Assembly (NCBI GenBank): GCA_030068075.1 | Contig: CM057841.1 | Span: forward strand, 41,767,030 to 41,831,029 | DNA: 64,000 nucleotides | Source of the DNA: Paguma larvata | Lineage: Eukaryota > Chordata > Mammalia > Carnivora > Viverridae | Reading direction: 5' to 3' | Part shown: piece by piece, positions 35,181-46,084 of the stretch | Layout: each line of letters opens with the position of its first letter | Numbering within the stretch: position 1 is the stretch's first letter | The notes under the pieces: model-generated | Seen by the model: the letters and a program-made list of their open reading frames with translations, nothing else | What the model was told of the DNA's origin: nothing | The model's database searches: none | Made by a program: the position numbers and the translations under genes

Positions 35181-36709
35181 ATCTGCTAAGGTTTCATTAA
35201 AAATGAAGCTTTCTTGACCTCCCGTCTCCTCCCCAGCCTGTTGGCTATGCCTCTGCAGACAATGCTGGGAGAAGACAGGTGGAGAAGGGACAAGGGCTTG
35301 CTCTTCCCTCTCCCTGGCCTGTTTGCCTCTGCCCTCACCTGGCAGGCTGTGCCCAAATTCTGATTCTGCCTCCAGAAACTGCTCGACCATCCCAGGTCAG
35401 CCGCTTGCCCCAGCCACCACAGGGCAGCGTGCCCTCCTGGCTGGTGGGACAGGCTTCAGTGAGGTTCCGCTACACACTGTACCTCTCCCTCAATTCCAGG
35501 GCAGCGACAACATCACCACCCTGCCACTTATGGGGCAAGGGACCCGGGGCTGGGGGCTCAGGCGCATCCTGGAGGTCCTCACCACCCACCTTGCCCCCTC
35601 CCTAACCCAGCGCCCCCAGCCTGGTTGTGCTGGCGGAGTTATTTAGGAGGCCCCCACCCCAAGCGACAGGTGATAAGCAGGGTCCTTGGTGGGCGTGTGA
35701 CGATGATGGTGGTGGAGGGTTACAGCTGTCCCCGTGTCAGTCCAAATACTGCCCAGGGCTGAGAGTCTTCAAGGAAGAGGAGGGTAGTCTGGGCGCAGCG
35801 CTGCGGCAGAGAAGTGGACCCTTGCGAAGTGTGTGTGCCCAGCTGACCATTCTGACCTGAGCATGGGATGTCCTCCTGGGTGGCAGCTCCTGGTTGAGAA
35901 CTGTGAGCGATGTGTTCTGGCCCTGCCCTCCATGGTGTTTGCAGAGAGACAAGAAAGGGGAAGCGGGCCCCCTAAATACTAGCATGCCACCACGAGAGGT
36001 CGCATCTGGGCCTCACTGCCAGGGGCCCCGCGGAAGAGGATATATGCGCGTGCCTGCTCATAGAATGGCCCACGAATCCCACCAAATCCCATCAGAGACC
36101 ACGCGAGTAACAGCTGATTTCCGAAGACCCAGCCTGCCAGAGGGGGCAGCCGAACACCTTTGAGGAATGTCCCGCCAGCATTGCCGACGGCAGGAAGTGG
36201 AGCGTCGAGCCCACCCTGCCCCCCCCACCCCCATCCATCCCCTACCCACATTCCAATTCCTCTATTGAAGGGCTAAGATATTTCAGTAATCCCTTTCTTG
36301 AGAAGGAGGGTACCCAGGATGGCAAGTGTGAATTTTATTTTCTGTAGAAATAGGGTTTCTTCTGGTACAGAACTGGAAGGAATCCGTCCAGAGGTTCTGT
36401 GGCATCCTGGCACGCCCGACTCCACCAGGAAAGGGACTTTGTTTACAAGCAGTTCTGTCCGCCTCTGTGGTGTACTGTTTTCTAGGCAAAAAATATCTGT
36501 CTGTTGTACTGTATAGCCTTTAAATGCACTCCAGGGATGGGACTCTTTTAAGAAATGCATCCTGCTTCTGCAACCCTAGAGAGTACTGGAGGGAAAAAAA
36601 AAAGATGAAAATCCCTAAGTACTCAAAGTTTGAGGGATGGAGCTAAACTGCTTTTCTTGTTCCTGGATTAAGCGCTACATAAGCAACAATGTATCTTTTC
36701 TGTGTTCAA

Positions 36710-36732
36710 AATAAATATATCGTATCAATAAA
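36710..36732 (+). terminator. BEAN1: BEAN1 polyadenylation signals
   Basis: Two AATAAA hexamers 17 bp apart, at 36710-36715 and 36727-36732, in AT-rich context with GT-rich sequence downstream (ATGTTCAAG, then GTGCATGG). Confidence 0.65.
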
Positions 36733-39700
36733 AATGTTCAAGAAATAACATTCTCAGAGTGCATGGACTGCAGGGGGGGAGCAGGGCGGGGAGAGGGCTC
36801 ACACCATCTGACAAAACATAAATAGCAGCAAACTGAAATATCTTGTTTCTCCCGAGATGGGCGGCCCTGGAAGCGTGGTCGCTTTCCTATTATTGCCTTA
36901 CCCGAGTTCCTTTTTTTTCTTAACCTCACTGAAAGCCGGCATCCTCTCTGAGACTTGGCCAGCCTAAGTATCACCAAGACGGACCGTAAGTTTTGGACTC
37001 GACTCCAGGAACACCAAGGACTGCACATTTTCCTTTCACAGCAGTTGACTCTCAGCACCCTGATGGCTTCTTCAACTCTGAGGAAGCGGGTGGGAGGATT
37101 TGTGATTGGACTGAAGTGAGTTGTTTCCTTTCCCTTGCAAAGATTCTTACCTGCGCTCTACAGAAGACCTCAGCTTTGGTCGTAGATCCCCTGGCTGATA
37201 GAGGCTGGTTCCCTTTCACTGTCACCCTTCCCTCCACTCAGACTCAAGTGGCATCCACCAGCATAGTCCTAGACCCCTGAACGCCCGGAAAGCGGGGTCC
37301 CATCCTGAAGAAAGGTGCTGCGCCAGTCCCAGGTCCCAGCTGTCCTGCATCCACTCCAAGCCCGCACTGCCACCTGCTGGCTGCCTGCTGCCACTGTTCA
37401 AAACAAACAGCCCGTGGAGAGCTGTCACTTCCTTTCTCCCACTTCCAAATCTACTGACCACGGACATTAGCAGTTGGAGACAGGACTTGTTTGGGTTTTG
37501 AGCTGGTCAGCCACCCTCGCGATATTCCATCAGGTTTAACCATTCAAGCATTCCATTTTCAGGAGTCACTCCTGCTCCTCAGTTTCTCTCTCTGAGCACA
37601 ACAGCCTGATGCCCTAAGCCCCTCTCCCTGTATGCAAAATAATTACTCCTCCGTCCAAAACACCACTGTGTGTGGCTCGGATGCCACTTCTGTGCTCTGG
37701 GGCCCTCTCACTGGAATGAATGTAGCAGCCCTCGTGGTGATGGTGTCCAGCCCTGTGCCGACTCCAACCTGAACCACCCCACGCCAAAACCCAGTTCCAA
37801 CAATACACGGGATCCCCCTGGTCCAGAAGACTGTTGGGCTTGGGATTTCTTCCCTCCCCCAGCCATGACACACCCTGTGTTCACATACAGTGCCACATGC
37901 AATGTCCTTCTGCACACTCCTACAAGGAAACCAGCACCATCTTCTGCCAGGGCCTGAGGGTGGGCAGGCCCAGGGCAGTGGGCTCAGCCTGGGGCTCATT
38001 AGGGCCCCAACGAGATCGGAGGTGACAATTCTCAGGATGGCGGGAACAGAAGGGGGTAGGACTAGACCCTGGGAAGGAGGACGGTGCAAGGGATTGATGA
38101 GAGAGGTGACCCGGGGTGCAATAAGAACGAGGGGGCTCTGAAACAAGGAAGGGAAGGAAGCCAATTCAGGGTGTGGTCATGCAGGTCCCCTTCCGAGGAG
38201 CATGAGGTGGGCAGTACGCCTCACAGTTAGCCACCTGATGGGAAGGGGGGTAGATTTCTCACACTGGCTCCCGGACTCTCCAGGGTCATTGTTTGAGGCT
38301 GCCCTTCGAAAAACATTAGCCCTGCCCTCCTGTGCAGCTCAGCGGACTTCTCTGGCCAGAGAAAGTCTTCAGACAGGGGGTTGCAGCTGCCGGCGGAGAA
38401 AGTCATCGCCGTGCTCAGGCCATACGGGCAAGGTGCATTCCAAGGCTTTGGACACGGTATCAACAACATCTGCCTCAGTGTGCAGCAGAAATCACCAGAG
38501 AAAGGAAGGAGGGTTGATACAAAGTACGGCTGCCCGCAGCTGCTCCCTGGGACGTCGACCAGCTGGACCTGGCCACGCCCACCCGCACCTGCGCACACGG
38601 GGCTCTCTCACATAAGGTCCCTCGCGACACCCCCAGACACGCATGTGGAGTATCACCCACCTCACGCTACCTGTGGTGGTGTGCACGCCTGCTCAGGTGG
38701 CTTTGGGGCACACACACTAGTGCCCCCACACTCAGAGCGCACACGCTCGGGACCCACATGCACGCTCCTAGGTCACCCACTCAATTCAGGTGTCCACCTG
38801 ACGACTGACCAGGCTGTGGGCACGAACAGTGGAAGGACCGGCAGCTTCAATGTGCAAGAGGGCAAATCTGTCGTGGGCTCTGCTCTGCTTGACCTCATGT
38901 TGAACCTCTCAGGTCAGGTGAACTCTCTCAATCAGGGCCAATTACCTGGGTCAGGCCCCGCATTTCCGGGCTGTGGGCCGGGCACGCCCTTGCCCCCAGG
39001 GTCACAGCCCAGCTGTGCCTGCTCAGCTTCTCCCCTAGGAATCCGGGGCTCCGGGTGGCCAGGCTCTATGGCCCAGCCCCAACCATGCACACTGACTCCC
39101 CACTCGCCTGACCCCTGAGGTCCTGGGGCTGTCCAACCTCCTGCTCCATAGTTTGCGGCTGCCTAATCCATGCCCCATCACAAAACTGGCACTACCTGGA
39201 TTACAGGGTAAGAGAAGGCAGCTTTTGAAAGGGGAACCCTCCACCCCCCTGCAAGCTCTGAGTGCCATCACCCACCCCCATGACTCTACTGCAAGAGACA
39301 GAAACCCAACTGAAACCTTCTTAAGCAAGATATTTATTGACTCCCATAACAAAATTGTCTAAGTGATAATCCTGACTTCAGGCATGGCCAGATCCAGGAA
39401 GTCCAAGAATATGGGCAGGTGTATTGTCTCTCTTGGCTCTGCTGCCCGCCATGTCACCTTCATCCTCCCACAGGGGCAATGGCTGTGGGTGCCCCAAGTC
39501 TATCTATGTTGGCTGTCTCATGATCCAGCCTCATGCCTCCTCCCCCCAGCCCTCGCCTTACTGGACGGTTCCTGTGTGTCTGAACCATCTATGCCAGACT
39601 GGGGGCCCAGGGTCAGGGCTCAAGCTGGTTCTTCTCGGGGTGGTGGGCCCAGAGCGGGGGGTGGGGGAAGGGAGGTGTTGTGAAGTGGACAACTAGCGAG

Positions 39701-40387
39701 AACATTCAGTTCAATTCCGATGGAAACAGATTCCTCCCTGTGTGTCACGGCCCTGAGGGCAGTAAGTGCAGAGGTCCAGACCTGGGAGACCCAGACCAGA
39801 CAGCACCCACCCCTCTTCTCCCTGTGACCTCTGAGCTCCTAGGCTTGGCAGGAGACTCAGGAGCCTTTGAGCAGCAGGGACAGATGTGATGGAAGGCTAG
39901 GTGCTGGGACCCAGATGCTTGGCTGCCCCCGCTTCTGTCATCAGCTCACTGTGTGACCTTCGGCCATATCCTTTCTTTCTCTGGGCCTTAGGACCAGCCC
40001 CCAAACATATCTCCAGTGCTCTCCTCACCTCCCTCTGCCCCCTGCATTGTCACCAAAGTCAGTTACCCTGGCAGGCAGAGAAAGTAGGTTCTCACTAAGC
40101 CAGTTACTCCCAGAGGGCCCAGAAAGTGTGAATACAAATCCTACAGTTCAAGAGGCTGCAGAGGCCCAGTGGGGAGGAGGCAGGCACTGGAGAAGCTGAG
40201 TTGACCCAAGCACGAGAGCACAGAGGGGAATGGTCCCAGCACCCTGCCCAGACTTCCCCCATAGTGATCTTGGTCCCCCCTAGAGAGACCGTTCACAGGC
40301 ATGATGGGGTTCCCTGAGAGCGGAGGAGCAGGATGTCCAGAACGTATGAAGTAGTTACATCAGTTAAGTAACTAAAACGGGGTGTGG

Positions 40388-40410
40388 GTGGTGGTGGTGG
40401 TGGTGGGGAT
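40388..40410. repeat. GGT trinucleotide repeat
   Basis: GGTGGTGGTGGTGGTGGTGG in an AT-moderate setting. Confidence 0.85.
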
Positions 40411-40729
40411 TAAATTGTGTGTATCAATTTGTTACACTTTGGCTATGAATAGGAAAAAAGATACAGGCCACTCCAGAAAATCTGCCTGAGGCCAAGGAGA
40501 GAAACAGAAACAGACATTAAGAATTAAGACTCTTTTGTTTACACACATACACGCACACACCACCACCGCCACCTTCCTTGGCCTGGTGACTGCCTCTTCA
40601 GCACAACTCAGTGGCCTGCAGCTCTGTGTGTCCTCCTCCCCAAATCTGTCATTCCCATTCAGCGCTCTTATAAACCTTTGGCATCAAGGAAAAAGCATGG
40701 CCTTGGGTTTCAGATCGTTTGGAGGTGGT

Positions 40730-40960
40730 AAACTATGACCTCCAGGTCTGAATCCCCAGAACCTGGGAACATGCTACCTTCCATGGCAAAGGCACTTTGC
40801 AGGTGTGATTGAGAACCTGGAAATGAGGCGATTATCCTGGGTCATCCAGGTGCGCCCAATGTGATCACGAGGGTCCTCACCAGAGGAAGGCCACAGAGAC
40901 AAAGTCAGAGAAGATACGACCAACTCAAGTGGCAGGAAGAGAGAAATGAGAGATCATCCA
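40730..40960 (+). repeat. MLT1-type MaLR LTR fragment
   Basis: GGTCTGAATCCCCAGAACCT, GCAAAGGCACTTTGCAGGTG and CCACAGAGACAAAGTCAGAG are in the order of the MLT1 LTR. Heavily diverged, right boundary uncertain. Confidence 0.5.
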
Positions 40961-41182
40961 TTTGCAAGCAATACTCCAATGGGGAAGTGACTTCCCAACC
41001 ACAGGGACAGGAATCGCCCTGGCCACTGAGCTCAGGAAAGACTGCAGGAGGCAGGGGAGCTAGAGACAGGAGGCAGAGAGCCCCCAGATGTGTGAGCCCA
41101 GGTCTGAGGCAGCTCCAAGGCCAAGCACAAGGCAGATGTCCTTCCTGGTTGACTGGAGGGCCAGGAGAAGGCATGGCTGCGT

Positions 41183-41380
41183 GGGGTGCCTGGGTGGCTC
41201 AGCCGGTTAGCATCTGACTTCAGCTCAAGTCATTATCTCACAGTTCTGAGTTCTAGCGCCTCTGGGCTGACAGCTCAGAGCCTGGAGCCTGCTTCAGATT
41301 CTGTGTCTGCCTCTCCCCCTGCTCGCACTCTGTCTCTGTCTCTCAAAAATGAATAAACATTTAAAAAACATTTTTTAATG
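41183..41380 (+). mobile_element. Felid tRNA-Lys SINE (SINEC_Fc type)
   Basis: GGGGTGCCTGGGTGGCTCAG head, GACAGCTCAGAGCCTGGAGC core, TCTCTGTCTCTCAAAAATGA tail. A one-base loss in the GGTTAAGC region (GGTTAGC) and an AATGAATAAAC tail suggest an older copy. No clear target duplication. Confidence 0.9.
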
Positions 41381-41843
41381 CTCAGTTGTGCTACTACAAG
41401 GTCATGGCACCCCCTCAGTGAGGCTCTCCAGGCTGTGAGCTACCCAAGGGCAGGGACTTTATCTCATTTGCTTCTGAAGTCCCCAGGCTGGCATGGACCG
41501 GGGACATAGGCTGGCGGCTCAAGGAGAGCATTTCCCCCAAATACCACAAGAGAACATGAAAAGGGACCCCGCGTCTAAGAAGTTGGGAGATAGTAACACA
41601 CGGCTCCCTCCCAGACCTCACACCTGCTCCATGAGAAGTCCTGAAGCTGAGAAGCCGAGGCACCTTAATTAAACCAGCAGAATTTACTTGGCCACAGGAA
41701 ACTGTTACTCCCGTAAGACTGATTACAAACCCCAACAGTGCTCCTCGTGGAGCACACTTTGAGAAATGCTGACCCACATGCAAGGAGTGAGTCACTGAGA
41801 GGCTGAATGAGTGAATGGTGACTTAATTAAGTATTTGGTGAAG

Positions 41844-41925
41844 GAAGGAAGGAAGGAAGGGAGGAAGGGAGGGAGGGAAGAAGGCTGAAGGGAAGGAAGG
41901 AAGGAAGGAAAGCAGGTAGGGAGGG
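41844..41925. repeat. GGAA/GAAGG purine microsatellite
   Basis: GGAAGGAAGGAAGGAAGGGA and similar units, purine-only on the plus strand except for one GGCTGAAGG interruption. Confidence 0.85.
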
Positions 41926-42218
41926 GAGGAGAGAGGAAGCTCGGCTCTAAATATTGCTCCCCACTGTTATCTCCCCAAATTTACCTTGTCCCACCTGGTG
42001 ATAAGAGGCTCAGATAGTGGGGGTGACTCAGAATCCTAATGGGTGCTGCCCTATTTATACCTGGGTCTGTATTAAAAGGGAAAATCCTGTTATTTAATCT
42101 GCTTCCTCCTTAGGGAAGGCTGGGGTGTGATGAGAGAGATTCTAGCATGATCCCCACTCCTCCAGGGCCATAGGGCATAAATGGCATCTCAAGTCTGAGA
42201 ATAAACCAGTAAACTATT

Positions 42219-42235
42219 AAAAAAAAAAAAAAAAG
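42219..42235. repeat. Poly-A run
   Basis: About 16 A after AAACTATT. No element body was recognised upstream. Confidence 0.7.
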
Positions 42236-42928
42236 GATGGAAAAGGCGGGGAGAGAGGGAGATGGTCTCTGTTCCCCCAAAAGCAGTCCCAGGATTTGTG
42301 TACCCGTCATCTGGGAGGCAATCCTGAGAAGCACAAAAGGAAGTGGGAATTAAAACAAGCATGGGAGAAGAGCCAACAACGGTGTGCATTCCTGAGCAGG
42401 TCACTGCAGTGGGCAGCACCAGGGACCCCCGAGAGAGTGGAGAACGCACCCCTGCCTGTCCTTGCTTGGTGTTAACACCTCGGCACTTGGGGCCTGTCCC
42501 GCACACCAGCAGAGCGCACTCCTGCAGCCAGAGAAAATTCTCAAGCATGAGGCATAAGGAGCCCTAGCTGGTGGCATCCAAAGTGGGCTGAGGGTTATGG
42601 GCTGGCCCGTGTCACCCACTGCAGAGGGGTGTTGCCGGCTGCCGTATCTGCTTCCCGGTTTGTTTAGGGAACGGGGCGAGGACCGAGCGCGACCTCAGGT
42701 CTGCTCCACTGGGAGGAGATGGCACAGCCCCAGCCACCCTCAGGTCTGAGCCCCTCAGAGCGACAAGCAGAGGCAGAGCCGGGCTCTGTGCGGCTTTCTC
42801 TTTTGCAAGCGCAACTTCCTCTTCAGCTTCCTGACTGAGCACTGGGGCAGGACGGAGGCGGGCCAGCCTGGGCCTGGCCTGGAAAGGCCTACACAGCTCT
42901 CCTCAGCACCCGGTCCCTCAGAGCCACC

Positions 42929-43270
42929 ATGAGCCAGCCCCGACACCCTGGCCCAGGCGAGGCCACTCCCGAGACCCTGCTGGGTGACCTCATCAGCTAC
43001 TACCAAGAGGAGGCAGGGGCCGGCCGGCTCCGGGTCTGCAGGCAAGCGGCCCTCACCCACAGGGCCCAGCAGCTCTGGGACACGGGGGCCCCCCCTCAGT
43101 TCTATCTGCCTGAACTTGCGGCCCCCAATCTGGGGGCCACTCACTCCCAGGAGGCATCCAGCCCTACCCAGCCCGTCTGCCACGAACTGGTGCAGGCACT
43201 AGAGTTTCTGGAGCTAATATCCATCAACCTACTTCTGTTTCCCTGGAGGAAGGAAATCAGGTCCCTGAAG
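42929..43270 (+). CDS. SPATA2-family gene, coding exon 1
   Basis: Starts MSQPRHPGPGEATPETLLGD and ends EIRSLK at donor GTAGGC (43271). The LLGDLISYYQEE helix and the FLELISINLLLFPWRKE helix are the N-terminal part of the PUB-type fold. The frame continues past the donor for 36 codons into intron, where family similarity stops at once, confirming the splice site. Confidence 0.87.
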
Positions 43271-45008
43271 GTAGGCATCACCATATCTCTGAGCAACGGG
43301 GTCTTGGGTTGGAGCCAGAGCTCTGCCTCTGGGGGGAACAGCATGTCCATCGTGACCACTGACTTTGGTCCCAGTTAATAGTTGGATAAACTGAGAGCCA
43401 AAGAGGTTAATGCAACGTACCTATGGTCATCATCTATTAAGTAGAAGAGACAGGCCTCAAACTTAGGCAGTGCGCCTTCTAACCGCTAGACTGCACTGCC
43501 TCTCTAGAGACAAGGCGCCAAGGGCTCATAATAAACAAGGGAAGGAGGTTAGCTTTGGAAAGCTTTAATCTCTTCTGGCGCCAGGCCAGGACTCCTGGGT
43601 TGGGAGCCAGGATATCGGAGCCTCGCCCCAGCTCAATCTCTTGCTGTGTGACTTGTGACAGGACCTGTCCTGTCTCTGGGCCTCTGTGTGCCCTTCTGTA
43701 AAATGGGACAGAGGATAACATGATCATGGACTAGATGTCCCATTGGCCAAATGTCCCAGCCCAACTGCTTCTCAGGAGCCTCCGGTGCCCACTCCCCTCG
43801 CCACCCCCCACCCCCGCCCCGGCCCCGGCGTCAGCCCTTGGTCCTGCCTGGCCACTCACAGCCACTCTGCTGGGTTGTGTCCCACCTCTAATAAACATCC
43901 CTGTTTGTTCCAGACATACACTGGGAACTTTGCCTACCGTGTGCAGCCTGTGCTTTCTCAACAAACACTGCACACCATTCTGGGCAGGCTGGGCTACGTG
44001 GCCACCTGTGAGGCGGAGTTTTCGCTGGTCCAGGCCATCAGCAAGGAGGACGTCAAGCAGATGGTGTTTGAAATCTTCCTGGCGAGAGTTACGTGTGAGG
44101 CCATTCTGGGGACCTCGAGCAGGCAGGTCCTGGGACTGGGCAGAGAGAAACCGGCCAGGCCCTACCGCAGGCGCAGCTCAGAGAGAAAGCTTGTGAAGGC
44201 CCACAACTGTCCCGAGGGGGTCCAGCCAGGCTCCCTAGGAGGGCTGGGAACTGAGAGGGCCCTCGCTGAGGGCCCTGACCATCAGAGCACTATGCCAACG
44301 GCCCTGAGCCTGCCTGAGGTCTCGACATCCCCCCGCACCGGCCCTCGGCTCCCCCTGGACTCCCAGCGCCATGCCAGCACACGCTCGGACAGTGAGGAGT
44401 TCCTGACCTGCTACAGTGACCTTGTTCTGCACCAGACACCCCTGTTCTCCAGGGACTTTCCCCTGAGCGGCCTGAACGGAGACCAAGTCCAGGGCCCAGC
44501 CCCAGCTCCCAGCCCACCTGCAGGTGAGGCGGCCGCCTCCTTGGGTAGCAGCGAGAGGTCCCTGGTCCCCAGTGCAGCTCCTGAGAGCAGAGTGGTCACC
44601 ATCCCCGGCCAGCCCTGCCTGACACCAGGCCCCCAACTGTCAGGGAAATCCTTGGACCCAAAGCCAGAAGCACAGCCGGACCTGGCCACCCCCGGAGCAG
44701 ATGCTGTTCCTCCAAACACTGCCTCCGAGATGGATGAGCTCTGCGAATGCCTCTCCCACCTCCTCAGACCCCCAACTCTAGCAGGCCATCCTGGGGGCTT
44801 CCCAGGCCCTGGGATTGAGGAGAATAGACAATCAGAACCTCTCACGGGGCCAGAGCCAGCCGCCGAGGCTGGTAGCCCAGACAGTAGGGTCACCCAGCTC
44901 TGGAGGCCTACTCAGAGCCCCCTCACGTATGAGAGCCCCCCGACACTATGTTCCCCCAGGGGAGCTGCAGGGGCCAGTTCCGACCCAAGAACACCACCCA
45001 GGCAATAG
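42929..45008 (+). CDS. Third SPATA2-family protein (SPATA2/SPATA2L paralogue), two coding exons, complete
   Basis: Exons 42929-43270 (114 codons) and 43914-45008 join in phase 0 (LK|TYTG) to give 478 residues; human SPATA2 has 520 and SPATA2L 424. Residues 85-200 match the SPATA2-family PUB-type fold: ALEFLELISINLLLFPWRKE parallels the SPATA2 motif around NLFLYPWKKEFRSIKTYTG, and MVFEIFLARVTCEAIL parallels SPATA2 VSFELFLAKVECEQML. The C-terminal 270 residues are Pro/Ser-rich and probably disordered, with a candidate PUB-interacting tyrosine motif (SDSEEFLTCYSD, Tyr281) and a short helix-like MDELCECLSHLL (residues 387-398). SPATA2 and SPATA2L bind the deubiquitinase CYLD; SPATA2 bridges it to HOIP/LUBAC. 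A similar adaptor role here is inference. The SPATA2 C-terminal Cys-rich region is absent. The start ATG has a perfect GCCACCATGA context. Confidence 0.87.
43271..43913 (+). other. Intron of the SPATA2-family gene
   Basis: GTAGGC to TTGTTCCAG, 643 bp, phase 0. It contains a MIR remnant (43590-43730) and a CCCCGCCCCGGCCCCGGCG-type stretch near 43811. Confidence 0.85.
43590..43730 (+). repeat. MIR SINE remnant in the SPATA2-family intron
   Basis: GACTCCTGGGTTGGGAGCCA, TTGCTGTGTGACTTGTGACA and TGTAAAATGGGACAGAGGAT. Confidence 0.7.
43914..45008 (+). CDS. SPATA2-family gene, coding exon 2
   Basis: Begins TYTGNFAYRVQPVLSQQTLH after acceptor CAG at 43911-43913 and stops at TAG 45006-45008. The first 75 residues complete the PUB-type region. 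A basic patch follows (RPYRRRSSERK, residues 197-207), then the low-complexity tail. The 1.1-kb uninterrupted frame, ending without a further donor, fits a terminal exon. Confidence 0.87.
   Translation, partial: TYTGNFAYRVQPVLSQQTLHTILGRLGYVATCEAEFSLVQAISKEDVKQMVFEIFLARVTCEAILGTSSRQVLGLGREKPARPYRRRSSERKLVKAHNCPEGVQPGSLGGLGTERALAEGPDHQSTMPTALSLPEVSTSPRTGPRLPLDSQRHASTRSDSEEFLTCYSDLVLHQTPLFSRDFPLSGLNGDQVQGPAPAPSPPAGEAAASLGSSERSLVPSAAPESRVVTIPGQPCLTPGPQLSGKSLDPKPEAQPDLATPGADAVPPNTASEMDELCECLSHLLRPPTLAGHPGGFPGPGIEENRQSEPLTGPEPAAEAGSPDSRVTQLWRPTQSPLTYESPPTLCSPRGAAGASSDPRTPPRQ
44385..44426 (+). other. Candidate PUB-interacting motif (PIM) coding segment
   Basis: Encodes TRSDSEEFLTCYSD; the central Tyr codon is 44412-44414. 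The spacing of acidic residues, a hydrophobic residue and Tyr is like SPATA2 DDVDLYTDSE and SPATA2L EDASLYGEPS, where the SPATA2 tyrosine docks into the HOIP PUB domain. The comparison rests on remembered family sequences. Confidence 0.45.
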
Positions 45009-45139
45009 CTTAAAACGGTCACTCCTGGATGGTACAGGGACAGAGACCCAGACAGCTCTTCCACCAGGAAAGTGACCACCTAGAGAGGTGGCAGATCTGC
45101 AGCCTGTCAGGCATAGGGCCCAATCTGCTGAGCAATCCC

Positions 45140-45312
45140 TCTGGTCTCAAGTCCCAGCCCTGCCACCTCCTGACTGTGTGACTTTGGGCCACTCGCTCCA
45201 TCTCTCTGAGCCTTGTTTCATCATCTGTAAAGTGAGTGTGGTCAGACCTACTCACAGGAGGCTGGGAAGTGTCAGGGAGGTGAGGTGCGGCGTGCACAGT
45301 GCCCATCAGTGT
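45140..45312 (+). repeat. MIR SINE, near full length
   Basis: AAGTCCCAGCCCTGCCACCT, GTGTGACTTTGGGCCACTCG, TTTCATCATCTGTAAAGTGA and GTGCACAGTGCCCATCAGTG. Confidence 0.8.
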
Positions 45313-45759
45313 CTCCCTTACAGGAGCTTCCTGTCCCTCCCCATCCCCGCTAAGCGTGTGACCTTGGGCATCTCTGAGGGGCAGTTTCCTCCAGCATCCT
45401 CAAGGTAGCAGGACAGATTAAGACGGCTGTGTAGGTAACTAATATACCCTTAATGCGCTCAGACTCCTCGGTCAGCCTCCCTTCTGTCTCTGCTAACTTC
45501 TGGTTAACAGAGAACAAAACCATACTTGAGAACGCCGGATCACACGCCGGCTCCCCACCCACAGGTCGGGGGCTCCACTCATCTGGGCTGTGGGCACCCC
45601 CTCCCCCGGCCATCTCTGCCCCCCACACGGGCACACGCACAAGTGGGTACATCCAAAGGTGCTGCTCCCCCCACAGTATTCCCACCCCCTCCCCCCAAGC
45701 AAATGAGCCCATCTCTTCAAGAGCTAAAGCCAGAGAGGATCCTGTCTGAACCAGTTCCT

Positions 45760-46040
45760 CTGATTCTCTTGCTCAATTTTCCCCAGGGGCTCCCAAGGCC
45801 ACACCAAGCCCCATAGACCCCTCGCTGTCATCCTGATCTCATTTCTTGCCTCTTTCCCCCCAGCCTTCTTGGAGAGGCCTTCCGTGGACACCCATCTATC
45901 ACATCAGCTTAATTTTCTGCACAAAGACATTTTAAGTGTACTTACTCATTTTCCATCCCCCCTGTCCCCCTAGAGTATAAGCTCTATGAGAAACTTCATC
46001 TGGTCTCATCCCCACTGTTTCCAGGGATCCATCGAATGAA
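45760..46040 (+). repeat. L2 LINE 3'-end fragment
   Basis: CTTCTTGGAGAGGCCTTCCG, CTAGAGTATAAGCTCTATGA and CATCCCCACTGTTTCCAGGG match the L2 tail order. Confidence 0.55.
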
Positions 46041-46084
46041 CAGAAAACTTAGAAAATAGAGATGGATATAAAAACAAAAGCAGA

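Larger units (their letters stand above)
34817..36750 (+). other. BEAN1: BEAN1 3'UTR (inferred)
   Basis: Follows the BEAN1 stop without an obvious splice site and ends at paired AATAAA signals (36710-36715 and 36727-36732). It includes the CA-rich 56-bp minisatellite and otherwise unique sequence. A longer or alternatively polyadenylated transcript, as reported for human BEAN1, cannot be excluded. Confidence 0.6.
36751..42600. other. Intergenic region between BEAN1 and the SPATA2-family gene
   Basis: Holds an MLT1-type fragment (40730-40960), one felid SINE (41183-41380), a GGAA microsatellite and a poly-A run. The 36900-40300 part is mostly unique, GC-moderate sequence with long chance frames (for example 38381-39118) that lack Kozak context, splice partners or recognisable domains. 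I saw no gene. Confidence 0.5.

Noticed and set aside
34681..35390. Several Cys/Val-rich and His/Thr-rich frames over the CA-rich tract
   Set aside because: All derive from the CA/TG microsatellite and 56-bp minisatellite in the BEAN1 3'UTR.
38381..39118. Plus-strand frame of 245 codons between BEAN1 and the SPATA2-family gene
   Set aside because: Poor Kozak context, no recognisable domain, no obvious splice partners and composition like the surrounding noncoding DNA. Worth revisiting only if RNA-seq covers it.
44235..44893. Minus-strand frames of 133 and 160 codons opposite the SPATA2-family exon 2
   Set aside because: Shadow frames of a GC-rich coding exon. The plus-strand frame has family similarity and correct splicing.
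43914..45008. Considered calling this gene SPATA2L
   Set aside because: The PUB-type region is family-like but the tail and length differ, and the flanking genes (BEAN1, TK2) are not the SPATA2L neighbours, so no symbol was assigned.
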